Origin: Dyadobacter tibetensis Y620-1
GTDB lineage: Bacteria > Bacteroidota > Bacteroidia > Cytophagales > Spirosomataceae
Length of the DNA: 64,000 nucleotides
Direction of reading: 5' to 3'
Assembly (NCBI RefSeq): GCF_000566685.1
Contig: NZ_AZQN01000008.1
Location: forward strand, 186,001-250,000
The notes beneath the pieces are model-generated. The model was not told where the DNA came from. It searched no databases and saw nothing but the letters and a program-made list of their open reading frames with translations. Of the stretch, positions 45,830 to 54,027 are shown piece by piece. Numbering within the stretch: position 1 is the first letter of the stretch; each line of letters begins with the position of its first letter. The position numbers were made by a program, and so were the translations under genes.

Positions 45830-47260
45830 CTAGGCATTCATAAGCGCTTGCAACTCATCAGAGAATGCCAGTAGCTCAGCCTCTTTAAGATAGGGTGCCA
45901 TCACTTGCACACCAATAGGCATACCTTGGGCGTCTGCACCTGCCGGTACTGAAATAGCCGGAAAGCCTACTACATTGGCATGAACCGTAAAAACATCGGC
46001 CAGATACATCTGCATCGGATCGTTCGTCTTTTCTCCCAACTTAAATGCCGTGGTGGGAGTTACGGGTGACAAAAAGAAATCATAGTCTTCAAAAAGAGCC
46101 TCTGTCTCTGTTCTCACCATCCTTCTAACGCTTTGTGCTTTGGTATAGTATGCATCATAATAATTTGCACTTAAAACGAAGGTGCCCAACAATATACGTC
46201 TACGAACCTCTTCTCCAAAACCCTCCGTTCTCGACTTCTTATATAAACTTTCCAGATCAGTAGCCAACTTGCTTCGATGCCCATAGCGTACCCCATCGAA
46301 ACGTGCCAGATTGGAACTGGCTTCGGCAGTTGTCAAAATGTAGTAAGTAGGTAAAAGATGGCTTATACTCGGTAGTGTAACGGGCTCTACAATATGGCCC
46401 CGACCTTTCAACTGTTCGATGGCTGCCATGGTAGAGGCACGAATAGCGGGATCAAGAGCAGGATTATCAATCATCTCCTGTATATAACCAATTTTTTGAT
46501 TTGGCTTAGGCTCCAAAAGCTGTGAATAACTAGGAACAGCTTCTGAAGAGGCGGTACTATCATATTCGTCGGCCCCCGCCATTACCTCCAGTATAACGGC
46601 TGCATCAGCAACGGATTTGGTAAGAGGGCCAATACAATCGAAGGAAGAGGCGTAAGCAATTAGTCCCCAGCGAGACACCCGGCCATAGGAAGGTTTTAGG
46701 CCTACCACTCCGCAAAAGGCAGCTGGTTGGCGCACCGAACCGCCGGTGTCCGTACCTAATGAAGCATGGCACATACCTGCCTGGACAGCAACAGCCGAGC
46801 CCCCAGACGAGCCTCCCGGTACCTTTTGCGTATCTTTCGCATTTAATACTGCTCCAAAGGATGAATTTTCATTAGAAGACCCCATGGCAAATTCATCACA
46901 ATTTTGACGGCCAATTATTATGGCATCTTCATCGATCAGCCTCTGTACCGCAGTAGCCGTGAATGGAGCTATATAAGAATTTAATATCTGGCTCCCAGCC
47001 TGTACAGCATGATCTTTCCAGGATAAGACATCTTTTATCCCCAGTACTAACCCTGCGAGCTTTCCCGCGGTTCCGCTCCGAATTTTGGCATCGATACGTT
47101 CCGCACTGGCTTTAGCTTCCTGATCGTAGACTTCAACAAATGCATTGAGATGCTTTTGAGATTCTATTTGGTGGAGGTAATGACCAACTAATTCAACACA
47201 CGAAATGACTCCTTCACTTAAATCCTCTTGAATTTCAGCTAGCCTCAGATACTCTTTCAA
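45830..47260 (-). CDS. gatA: Asp/Glu-tRNA amidotransferase subunit A
   Basis: GatA is the glutaminase of the GatCAB complex that converts Glu-tRNA(Gln) or Asp-tRNA(Asn) to the amidated forms. The 476-aa amidase-signature protein has the Ser-cisSer-Lys triad: K76 (GIKDVLSW), the serine pair 151-152 in PGGSSGGSAVAVQAG, and S175 in TDTGGSVRQPA. Motifs GLKPSYGRVSRWGL and CDEFAMGSSNENS are typical of true GatA rather than general amidases. The start codon is TTG at 47260, and no nearby ATG fits better. GatB and GatC are elsewhere. A hairpin separates it from tatA upstream. Confidence 0.94.
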   Translation of the reverse strand: MKEYLRLAEIQEDLSEGVISCVELVGHYLHQIESQKHLNAFVEVYDQEAKASAERIDAKIRSGTAGKLAGLVLGIKDVLSWKDHAVQAGSQILNSYIAPFTATAVQRLIDEDAIIIGRQNCDEFAMGSSNENSSFGAVLNAKDTQKVPGGSSGGSAVAVQAGMCHASLGTDTGGSVRQPAAFCGVVGLKPSYGRVSRWGLIAYASSFDCIGPLTKSVADAAVILEVMAGADEYDSTASSEAVPSYSQLLEPKPNQKIGYIQEMIDNPALDPAIRASTMAAIEQLKGRGHIVEPVTLPSISHLLPTYYILTTAEASSNLARFDGVRYGHRSKLATDLESLYKKSRTEGFGEEVRRRILLGTFVLSANYYDAYYTKAQSVRRMVRTETEALFEDYDFFLSPVTPTTAFKLGEKTNDPMQMYLADVFTVHANVVGFPAISVPAGADAQGMPIGVQVMAPYLKEAELLAFSDELQALMNA

Positions 47261-47294
47261 CGTAAAATAAAATTGAGGGGTTACAAATAAAGAA

Positions 47295-47327
47295 TCAGAG
47301 CCATTTAAATTGGGTTAAACGGCTCTG
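47295..47327 (-). terminator. Hairpin between tatA and gatA
   Basis: Arms CAGAGCCATTTAA and TTAAACGGCTCTG pair at 12 of 13 positions. On the minus strand a T-rich stretch (ATTCTTTATTTG) follows, fitting a weak tatA terminator. Confidence 0.55.
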
Positions 47328-47356
47328 TTATATGGTTACTAAATCGGAATGAAGGA

Positions 47357-47557
47357 TTATTTTGGATCCTCCATGCTTTTCTCGATATTCTCTTTGACGT
47401 CTTTGGTAGCATTTTTGAACTCGTTGATACCCTGACCCAAACCACGCATTAATTCTGGGATTTTTTTCGCTCCAAAAAATAAAAGAACAAAAAGGGCTAC
47501 AAAGAATATTTCCTGACCTCCCAAACCCATAAATGCAAAAACGGTTGCTAATTCCAT
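47357..47557 (-). CDS. tatA: Twin-arginine translocase subunit TatA/E
   Basis: This 66-aa protein forms the pore-like oligomer of the Tat pathway for folded proteins. One short N-terminal transmembrane helix (about 14-29) is followed by the hinge [24 protein letters not shown], seen at about 27-50, and an acidic amphipathic tail. The FG and KKIPEL motifs are diagnostic. TatC is not in the window. The gene lies 73 bp after a DUF1232 gene and before gatA on the same strand. Confidence 0.95.
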   Translation of the reverse strand: MELATVFAFMGLGGQEIFFVALFVLLFFGAKKIPELMRGLGQGINEFKNATKDVKENIEKSMEDPK

Positions 47558-47630
47558 AACTGTATTTTAATTTTTATGTTTACAAATTTAATTATTCTTT
47601 TTCAACAATTTAAACGAATACCTGACTTTA

Positions 47631-48059
47631 TCAGATTTTAATCGTTTTTTCATTTTTCTCCCATTCATTAAACTTCATCAATTCACCACTCATATTACGT
47701 ACCAGCCAAAGCACCAGGGCAACATCATCGGTAAGGCCCAACACCGGCAGAAAGTCCGGGATGACATCGATGGGAGAAACGAAGTATATCAGAACAGCCA
47801 CGATAGAGGCCATGCTGGTCCATGAGACCGCCCTATACTCTCCTTTTGCGTAGGCTTTTACCATTCTGGTCAGCAATTGCAGATGCACCATAACCTCTGA
47901 GAGATTGGTTCTTAGCCCACCCGAGCCAATCTTCCTGGCCACATTCGCAACTAACTCCAACAAGCGGGAAGAGTTTCCTGCATAGGACTTAGCCTTCCTT
48001 TCTGCACTCTTGAAAAATATTGATTTAAGGATTCTGCTTAGTAATGAATCGTTTGCCAT
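47631..48059 (-). CDS. DUF1232 (YkvA) family membrane protein
   Basis: This 142-aa protein contains a DUF1232 domain at about 80-125 with the hallmark YFVSPIDVIPDFLPVLGLTDDVALVLWL (seen in parts). The hydrophobic segments at about 84-98 and 105-125 suggest membrane association. The N-terminal third is basic and helical. The molecular function of the family is unknown. It is the first gene of the colinear minus-strand run tatA, gatA, transglycosylase, ruvA, sprA, gcvH, and it is divergent from mdh. Confidence 0.87.
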   Translation of the reverse strand: MANDSLLSRILKSIFFKSAERKAKSYAGNSSRLLELVANVARKIGSGGLRTNLSEVMVHLQLLTRMVKAYAKGEYRAVSWTSMASIVAVLIYFVSPIDVIPDFLPVLGLTDDVALVLWLVRNMSGELMKFNEWEKNEKTIKI

Positions 48060-48246
48060 TGAAAATTATAAAGTCTTAGTTATTGTCAATATAACTAATA
48101 AGGTACGCAAATAATTGCAATTTAGACGTCTGGCTTTCACTTTTTCCATAAAAAATTAGCTGCTATATGGTTTTAACAAATTATGTATTCTAAATTTAAG
48201 GCTAATTCTGAATTACAATATTCTAAATCATTTAAACCGTTATCAT

Positions 48247-49176
48247 ATGAAGATCACCGTTGTAGGTGCGGGTGCCGTAGGTGCCACCACCGCCGATAAT
48301 ATTATTCGTCGCGAACTAGCAGAAGAGGTTGTTTTATTAGATATCAAAGAGGGGGTTAGCGAAGGCAAATCTTTGGACATGTACCAGACCGCAGCCCTTC
48401 TGGGCTTTAATACCAAACCCATAGGCTCAACCAATGACTACGAAAAAACAAAGGGCTCGGATGTAGTGGTAATCACCTCAGGCTTGCCACGTAAACCAGG
48501 TATGACACGCGAAGAACTGATCGGCATCAATGCTGGGATCGTGAAGTCCGTTACGGAAAATTTACTTAAATACTCGCCTAAAGCGATCGTTATTGTCGTT
48601 TCCAACCCTATGGACACAATGACTTATCTCGCCTTAAAGGAATCAGGTATTCCTAAAAAACGATTAATTGGTATGGGGGGCGCTCTGGACAGTGCCCGCT
48701 TCAAAACGTATCTGGCCTTAGCCATGGATGTCTCTCCCTTGGATATCCATGGAATGGTAATTGGTGGCCATGGTGATACCACTATGATCCCGCTGACCCG
48801 GTTGGCAACCTATAACGGAATGCCGGTAAGTCGCTTTCTTTCCTCTGAAAAATTAGAAAAAGTTGCAGCCGACACCATGGTAGGAGGCGCCACTCTCACC
48901 AAGCTTATAGGTACCTCTGCCTGGTATGCCCCTGGGGCTGCCGTGATGATGCTGGTAGAGAGCATCGTCCGTAATCAGAAAAGAGTGGTTCCCTGCAGCG
49001 TATACCTGAACGGAGAGTATGGGCAAAAAGACATATGCATGGGTGTTCCGGTGGTTTTAGGTAAAAATGGCTGGGAAAAAATCATCAGCCTTAGACTTAG
49101 TGATGCAGAAAAAGCCGCATTCGAAAAATCTGCAGAGGCAGTACGATCTATGAACGCCGCGTTAAATCTCGGCTAA
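48247..49176 (+). CDS. mdh: Malate dehydrogenase (LDH-like, NAD-dependent)
   Basis: Mdh interconverts malate and oxaloacetate in the TCA cycle. The 309-aa protein has the Rossmann glycine motif VGAGAVGATTAD (G7-x-G9-x-x-G12) and D32 at the end of strand 2, which favours NAD over NADP. The substrate-binding arginines are R82 (PRKPGMTR), R88 and R151, with D148 and H175 (GGHGDTT) as the catalytic relay. R82 at the specificity position indicates malate, not lactate. The length and the LDH-like fold are those of Chlorobium/Bacteroidota Mdh. It is monocistronic and followed by a strong terminator. Confidence 0.96.
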   Translation: MKITVVGAGAVGATTADNIIRRELAEEVVLLDIKEGVSEGKSLDMYQTAALLGFNTKPIGSTNDYEKTKGSDVVVITSGLPRKPGMTREELIGINAGIVKSVTENLLKYSPKAIVIVVSNPMDTMTYLALKESGIPKKRLIGMGGALDSARFKTYLALAMDVSPLDIHGMVIGGHGDTTMIPLTRLATYNGMPVSRFLSSEKLEKVAADTMVGGATLTKLIGTSAWYAPGAAVMMLVESIVRNQKRVVPCSVYLNGEYGQKDICMGVPVVLGKNGWEKIISLRLSDAEKAAFEKSAEAVRSMNAALNLG

Positions 49177-49200
49177 TCCAGCTTTCTTACCCCTCACACT

Positions 49201-49238
49201 GAGCCAGCTTCCTTTGTCGGAAGCTGGCTTTATTTTTG
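49201..49238 (+). terminator. Terminator after mdh
   Basis: A perfect stem of about 12 bp (AGCCAGCTTCC and complement, loop TTTGTC) is followed by TTTATTTTTG. Confidence 0.87.
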
Positions 49239-49354
49239 TCCTCCCGGCCCAGAGTCCATTTTCTTAACAAGTCACCTCATTGATATTTAATACAATTTTT
49301 TCTAAGAATCATACATAATCTATTGATTTCTAGAAAATATTTGTGCAAATTACC

Positions 49355-49387
49355 AAAGGGACCAGTTAGTCAAACAACTGTTCCTTT
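49355..49387 (+). promoter_or_regulatory. Inverted repeat in the leader of the TonB receptor gene
   Basis: AAAGGGACCAGTT and AACTGTTCCTTT form an imperfect inverted repeat with an 8-base spacer, 34 bases before the ATG. It could be an operator or an mRNA leader hairpin; there is no T tract fitting a terminator. Confidence 0.4.
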
Positions 49388-49420
49388 CCTACATTTCCAT
49401 CAAACTATAAACATCTTATT

Positions 49421-52400
49421 ATGAAGAAATTATTAGCTCTTCTACTTGTCTCACTCATGGGCACAGCCATATGCGCGCAAGGGATCCGAGGCAAGGTTAC
49501 GGACACTGCCGACGGGACCCCACTTCCAGGTGTTTCCGTTGTGGTCAACGGCTCCACCACGGGTACCATTACCGATGGTGAGGGCAATTACTCCTTGAAT
49601 TTATCCTCCGGAAATTACCAGCTTACGATCAGCTTTGTAGGCTATGCCAATCAGACGGTCAATTTAAGGATCCCAGACCAGGAAGTTCTCAATATCAAAC
49701 TCACCCAGAGCTCAGCGATTCTAGACGAAATTGTGGTAACAGGTTCAAGAGCCGGGGGCAGGGTGAAAACGGAAAGCCCAGTACCCGTCGATGTTATCGG
49801 GATCGGGCAAATGACAACTCAAGTTCCGCAGAATAATCTTAACCAGATCATGAATGTGGTAGCTCCATCATTTACCTCCAACACCTCCACTGTAGCCGAT
49901 GGCACCGATCATATCGATCCAGCTCAACTTCGGGGGCTGGGACCCGACCAGGTACTGGTACTTCTCAATGGCAAAAGACGACATACCTCTTCACTGGTCA
50001 ACGTAAATGGAACTCCAGGGCGTGGCTCGGTAGGAACAGATCTAAATGCCATACCAGCCTACGCCATTGACCGCATAGAAGTGTTACGCGATGGAGCCTC
50101 AGCACAATATGGCTCAGACGCCATAGCGGGTATCATCAATGTCAAAATGAAAGAATCTACAGGTAAACTTAACCTTTCTCTTTATGGAGGAGGCAATGCT
50201 TCTCAAGGATCTAACAACCACAGTGGTGGGATGGATGGAGAAAATTTCCAGATAGATGCCAATTATGGGGTTCGTGTAGGTAAAAAGGGTTTTATAAATT
50301 TCACGGGTACAGCCCTCACCAGAAAACCCACATACCGGGCCGATTTCGCTACAGGAAATATTTTCAATGCCTATAATGCTATAGAATATCGCACCCTGCA
50401 AACAGGAGGAGACGTGGGAGGCCTCGTCAATAATATAGCCGGAATCAAGGCCGGGGCACAACAAGTCTCTTATTTCGACCCTAGCCTTAAAGCGGCCATA
50501 GCCGCTGCCGGAAGTATTTCTGACTTGCAAAAAATCCTGGGAGCCGATGTTACCGACAACGAGTTAGCCTTCCGCGGACTCGAAAGGAAAGATTTTAATA
50601 TGCGCATTGGACAGTCGGAATTAAAAAGCTTTCAGCTATTTGCCAATTCGGCCTTTCCTATCAATAATGACCATGAAATTTATGCTTTTGGGGGCTATGG
50701 ACTACGAAAGGGAAATGCTGCGGGTTTCTATCGTCGACCTAATCAGTCCCGCACGTATACAGGAATTTTCATCAATGGATTCCTTCCTGAAATTCATTCC
50801 GATGTCATCGATGCTTCCTTAGCTGCCGGAATCCGTGGCCAGTGGGGGGAATTCAGTTATGATCTGAGCAATACATTTGGCTCCAATACCTTCAATTATG
50901 GTGTCGAAAATACCATTAATGCTACCCTACTACAAAACTCTCCTACTGTTTTTGATGCCGGTGGCCTGAATTTCAAGCAAAATACAATCAATTTAGATCT
51001 AAATCGAAAATTTGATTTTATGCATGGTTTCAACTTAGCCTTCGGTGCGGAAGGGCGCTTCGAAACGTATAAAATCAAGGCCGGGGACCTTAACTCTTAT
51101 ACGCGCTACGACATCAATGGGGTACCCATCGATGCCAATAATCAAGGCGGCACCGTCCCTACCGACTTCTTTGGCAATGCTCGTCCGGGCGGGGCCCAGG
51201 TATTTCCCGGCTTTAGTGTCAAAAACGAAACCGATACCAAAGATGCCAACCGTCAGAGTGTTGCGGGATACCTGGATACCGAACTGGATGTAACAGAAAA
51301 ATGGCTTTTAGGTGTCGCTCTGCGCTTTGAAAATTATTCCGATTTTGGCAACACCACCAATTTTAAAGTCGCTACCCGTTATAAAGTGACTAGAAACCTG
51401 AATATTCGGGGGGCCATCTCAACTGGATTTAGAGCCCCCTCCTTGGCACAGAAGTATTTTAATTCGACCAGTACCCAATTTGTGGGTGGAGTACCCTTCG
51501 AAGTGGGCACCTTTACCAATGCTTCCAACGCGGCAAAACTATTGGGAATTCCTGAATTGAAACAGGAGGAGTCAACAAGCTTCAGTGCCGGATTCACTGC
51601 TAAGATTCCTAATTCCAATCTGACGATTACGGCGGATGGGTACTTTATAAAAATTAATGATCGGGTAGTCCTAACCGATCAGTTTTCACGCCCTTCGGGA
51701 ACGGTAACCGGATCCGCCTTGCAATTACAACGACTATTTGATCAGGCCAATGCAACGGCAGCTACCTTCTTCTCCAATGCCATCGATACGGAATCGAAAG
51801 GAATTGATCTGGTAATTTCTCACCAAGCCAGTTTCGAAAATGGCGCTACCCTTAAAACGGATATCGCAGGTACTGTTAGCCAGACCAAACAGGTTGGCAA
51901 TATTAAGGCCTCTGCAATTCTGGCGGAAAACAAACAAGTAAATCGCTATTACTCAGAAGCATCCCGGGTATATTTGCAGGAAGCAGTGCCCAGAGTGAAG
52001 TTTAACTGGAGCCATACCCTTACCGCCGACAAATTCGACATTTTCCTTCGAAATGCATATTTTGGTAAAGTAACCGATCCGAATACGGTCGATGTAAACG
52101 GAGATGGCATCATAGGTGCTATTATCGTAGATGGCCAAGCCGTAGAAAATGAACACCCCGTTTGGGGTGGAAGACTCATCACCGATATTTCGTTCGGTTA
52201 TAAGGTCAATTCCATGCTCAAAGTGGTGGTAGGAGCTAATAATCTGTTCGACATTTATCCAGAACGCAATTACAATCCCATTTCCGCCAAGCGGCCTAGT
52301 GGTGTAGAAAATGGTAAAGTAGTCTATAATAACGCCGCTAGCACTGTGGATTTGTCCAATGCCAACCAATTTGTATACTCTCGCAATACTTCACAATTTG

Positions 52401-52447
52401 GAATGAATGGACGACTGCTATTTGCGCGATTAAATTTCACTTTTTAA
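49421..52447 (+). CDS. TonB-dependent outer-membrane receptor with CarboxypepD_reg-like domain
   Basis: This is a gated 22-strand barrel for energised import of a ligand too large for porins. A signal peptide (cleavage after about A19) is followed by a CarboxypepD_reg-like beta-sandwich (GIRGKVTDTADGTPLPGVSVVV at the start, to about residue 95), a plug domain (about 105-240; DIVVTGSRAGG-like entry DEIVVTGSRAGG and ILRDGASAQYGSDAIAGIINVK-like block), and the barrel to a terminal strand LFARLNFTF. 1008 aa is typical. It lacks a SusD partner, and no siderophore, cobalamin or metal gene is adjacent, so the ligand is unknown. The block RPNQSRTYTGIFINGF and insert VDVNGDGIIGA are family-typical loops. 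Confidence 0.93.
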   Translation: MKKLLALLLVSLMGTAICAQGIRGKVTDTADGTPLPGVSVVVNGSTTGTITDGEGNYSLNLSSGNYQLTISFVGYANQTVNLRIPDQEVLNIKLTQSSAILDEIVVTGSRAGGRVKTESPVPVDVIGIGQMTTQVPQNNLNQIMNVVAPSFTSNTSTVADGTDHIDPAQLRGLGPDQVLVLLNGKRRHTSSLVNVNGTPGRGSVGTDLNAIPAYAIDRIEVLRDGASAQYGSDAIAGIINVKMKESTGKLNLSLYGGGNASQGSNNHSGGMDGENFQIDANYGVRVGKKGFINFTGTALTRKPTYRADFATGNIFNAYNAIEYRTLQTGGDVGGLVNNIAGIKAGAQQVSYFDPSLKAAIAAAGSISDLQKILGADVTDNELAFRGLERKDFNMRIGQSELKSFQLFANSAFPINNDHEIYAFGGYGLRKGNAAGFYRRPNQSRTYTGIFINGFLPEIHSDVIDASLAAGIRGQWGEFSYDLSNTFGSNTFNYGVENTINATLLQNSPTVFDAGGLNFKQNTINLDLNRKFDFMHGFNLAFGAEGRFETYKIKAGDLNSYTRYDINGVPIDANNQGGTVPTDFFGNARPGGAQVFPGFSVKNETDTKDANRQSVAGYLDTELDVTEKWLLGVALRFENYSDFGNTTNFKVATRYKVTRNLNIRGAISTGFRAPSLAQKYFNSTSTQFVGGVPFEVGTFTNASNAAKLLGIPELKQEESTSFSAGFTAKIPNSNLTITADGYFIKINDRVVLTDQFSRPSGTVTGSALQLQRLFDQANATAATFFSNAIDTESKGIDLVISHQASFENGATLKTDIAGTVSQTKQVGNIKASAILAENKQVNRYYSEASRVYLQEAVPRVKFNWSHTLTADKFDIFLRNAYFGKVTDPNTVDVNGDGIIGAIIVDGQAVENEHPVWGGRLITDISFGYKVNSMLKVVVGANNLFDIYPERNYNPISAKRPSGVENGKVVYNNAASTVDLSNANQFVYSRNTSQFGMNGRLLFARLNFTF

Positions 52448-52464
52448 AATCATTCATAAAAAAC

Positions 52465-52505
52465 AAAAAGGAGGCTATGGCATTGTGGTCATGGCCTCCT
52501 TTTTA
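52465..52505. terminator. Bidirectional terminator between TonB receptor and porin-like gene
   Basis: A stem of about 13 bp (AAAAGGAGGCTATG / CATGGCCTCCTTTT) is flanked by A and T tracts on both sides and lies between convergent stops. Confidence 0.82.
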
Positions 52506-52536
52506 CCATATCAGGATATATTGCTATTACCCAAGA

Positions 52537-53892
52537 CTAAATTGAGATCTGGTATTGTAAGACAAAAGATCCCTTACGGCCTGTTTTAGAAAGAAAATTC
52601 GGGTCGCGGTCATTCACATAAACAGGACGGCTTTCATAATTGAGTGACAACTTACTACCATGCCCTTGTAGCAGCCAATTGACTCCTAAGTTTAATATAT
52701 CCATACTCCCATTGATACGATCATAATCCGCGTGCTGTAAGGAGGCATAAGGCATGAGTGTGCCCTGTTCCCCGAGCAGATCGTCCCTGAATTTGTAGCC
52801 TGCCTGTGCATACAGAACACTGCCTGTTCCAAACATAGGAAAAGCATTTCCGTGACTTCCGCTCACTCCTCCTATGGCTGACTGCGTACCGCTCGCCGGA
52901 TTCATGATGCCATTATAGCGCAGGTAGCCCTTTCCGTAGTCCGTGTTAAAATAACCCAGATAACCCGAAATTGAAGTCCCTTTTGATGCATTTAAAGGCA
53001 AATCAGCAAAAACAGATACCGACCAAAGATTCATATGATTGTATACCGTATCATTGTCCACGCTGCGCCATGTGGCATTCTTTTGGCTGATAAATCCAGC
53101 TTCGATATTAAGCACTTTCTTCTTGCCCAAATAAGTACCAGTCATATAGCCTGGGGTCACCAATGATTCAGTATCGAAAAAATTATATATAAAAAGTCCC
53201 TGGAATTGTTTTTTATGTTTCTTGAGGGCATAGGATGATTGAGACGTTATAGCAGCTGGGGACTTTCCGTTAGACTCTACGGGAAAAGGGTCAGACACTG
53301 CAATGCGATAGTTCAAAGGCCCTAATTGCCCCCGGCTATAAACACTAAGTTTGCGAGCAAACTGATCGGATTCCTCGACAGTAGCTTGGGCAAATACGGG
53401 AACATCCATGGTCATAATCGTGCCGATGCTGGGCTGGCTGAATCGGGATAAGCCATTTACAATGGTCAGACCTCCCCCAAAACGTATGAAACTATCTCCC
53501 TTCCGATGTACTTCATATTCAGCCAAAGCATCATGAAAAAATGGTTGTACCTTTCGGTTTCCATTAGGATAACCACTTATTTTGTTGAAATTGTTCATAC
53601 CAAACTGGGTATAAAAAAATACCCGATCTGTCAATTGGCCAAATAATTGCAGTCGCGTACGACGCAGTCCAATGTCAAAGGTTTGGCTCTGGGGATCACC
53701 AAGCACCGTTGTCCCCGGATTATTTTCATTGAAGCGGAGCCAGGTCTGATTCAAGAAGGAAGCCTTTATATAATGAGACCCTGAGGTATTCAAATTATAC
53801 TGTAAAGCATTTCGGGTATTATTATCCGTTTGAGGTGCCTGGCCAAAGGCTGCAGTGGCGGCAAGCAGAATTGTCAGAAGTATTTTTTTCAT
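52537..53892 (-). CDS. Porin-like outer-membrane beta-barrel protein
   Basis: This 451-aa protein has a signal peptide (about 1-18), then an alternating-hydrophobicity barrel with many Y/F/G-rich strands (FFYTQFGMNNFN, LSVYSRGQLGPLNYRIAVSDP) and a final strand ending FVLQYQISI with a penultimate aromatic-rich pattern. It resembles the porins of the phosphate-selective (OprO/P) superfamily often annotated simply as porin in Cytophagales. No specificity can be read. It is divergent from the PUL regulator across 135 bp, so co-regulation with the downstream sugar locus is possible but not shown. Confidence 0.75.
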   Translation of the reverse strand: MKKILLTILLAATAAFGQAPQTDNNTRNALQYNLNTSGSHYIKASFLNQTWLRFNENNPGTTVLGDPQSQTFDIGLRRTRLQLFGQLTDRVFFYTQFGMNNFNKISGYPNGNRKVQPFFHDALAEYEVHRKGDSFIRFGGGLTIVNGLSRFSQPSIGTIMTMDVPVFAQATVEESDQFARKLSVYSRGQLGPLNYRIAVSDPFPVESNGKSPAAITSQSSYALKKHKKQFQGLFIYNFFDTESLVTPGYMTGTYLGKKKVLNIEAGFISQKNATWRSVDNDTVYNHMNLWSVSVFADLPLNASKGTSISGYLGYFNTDYGKGYLRYNGIMNPASGTQSAIGGVSGSHGNAFPMFGTGSVLYAQAGYKFRDDLLGEQGTLMPYASLQHADYDRINGSMDILNLGVNWLLQGHGSKLSLNYESRPVYVNDRDPNFLSKTGRKGSFVLQYQISI

Positions 53893-54027
53893 AAACGCAG
53901 AAAGATTCAGAGTCCCAAGCAGGTCGCTTCACTTGGGTTGAAATAGGGATTAAAGTGAATTAAATTGCAGTTAAAAGTAACAAACGCCAAAAGGAAACGA
54001 CGTCTATTGAAAGACCCGAAATTAGAT

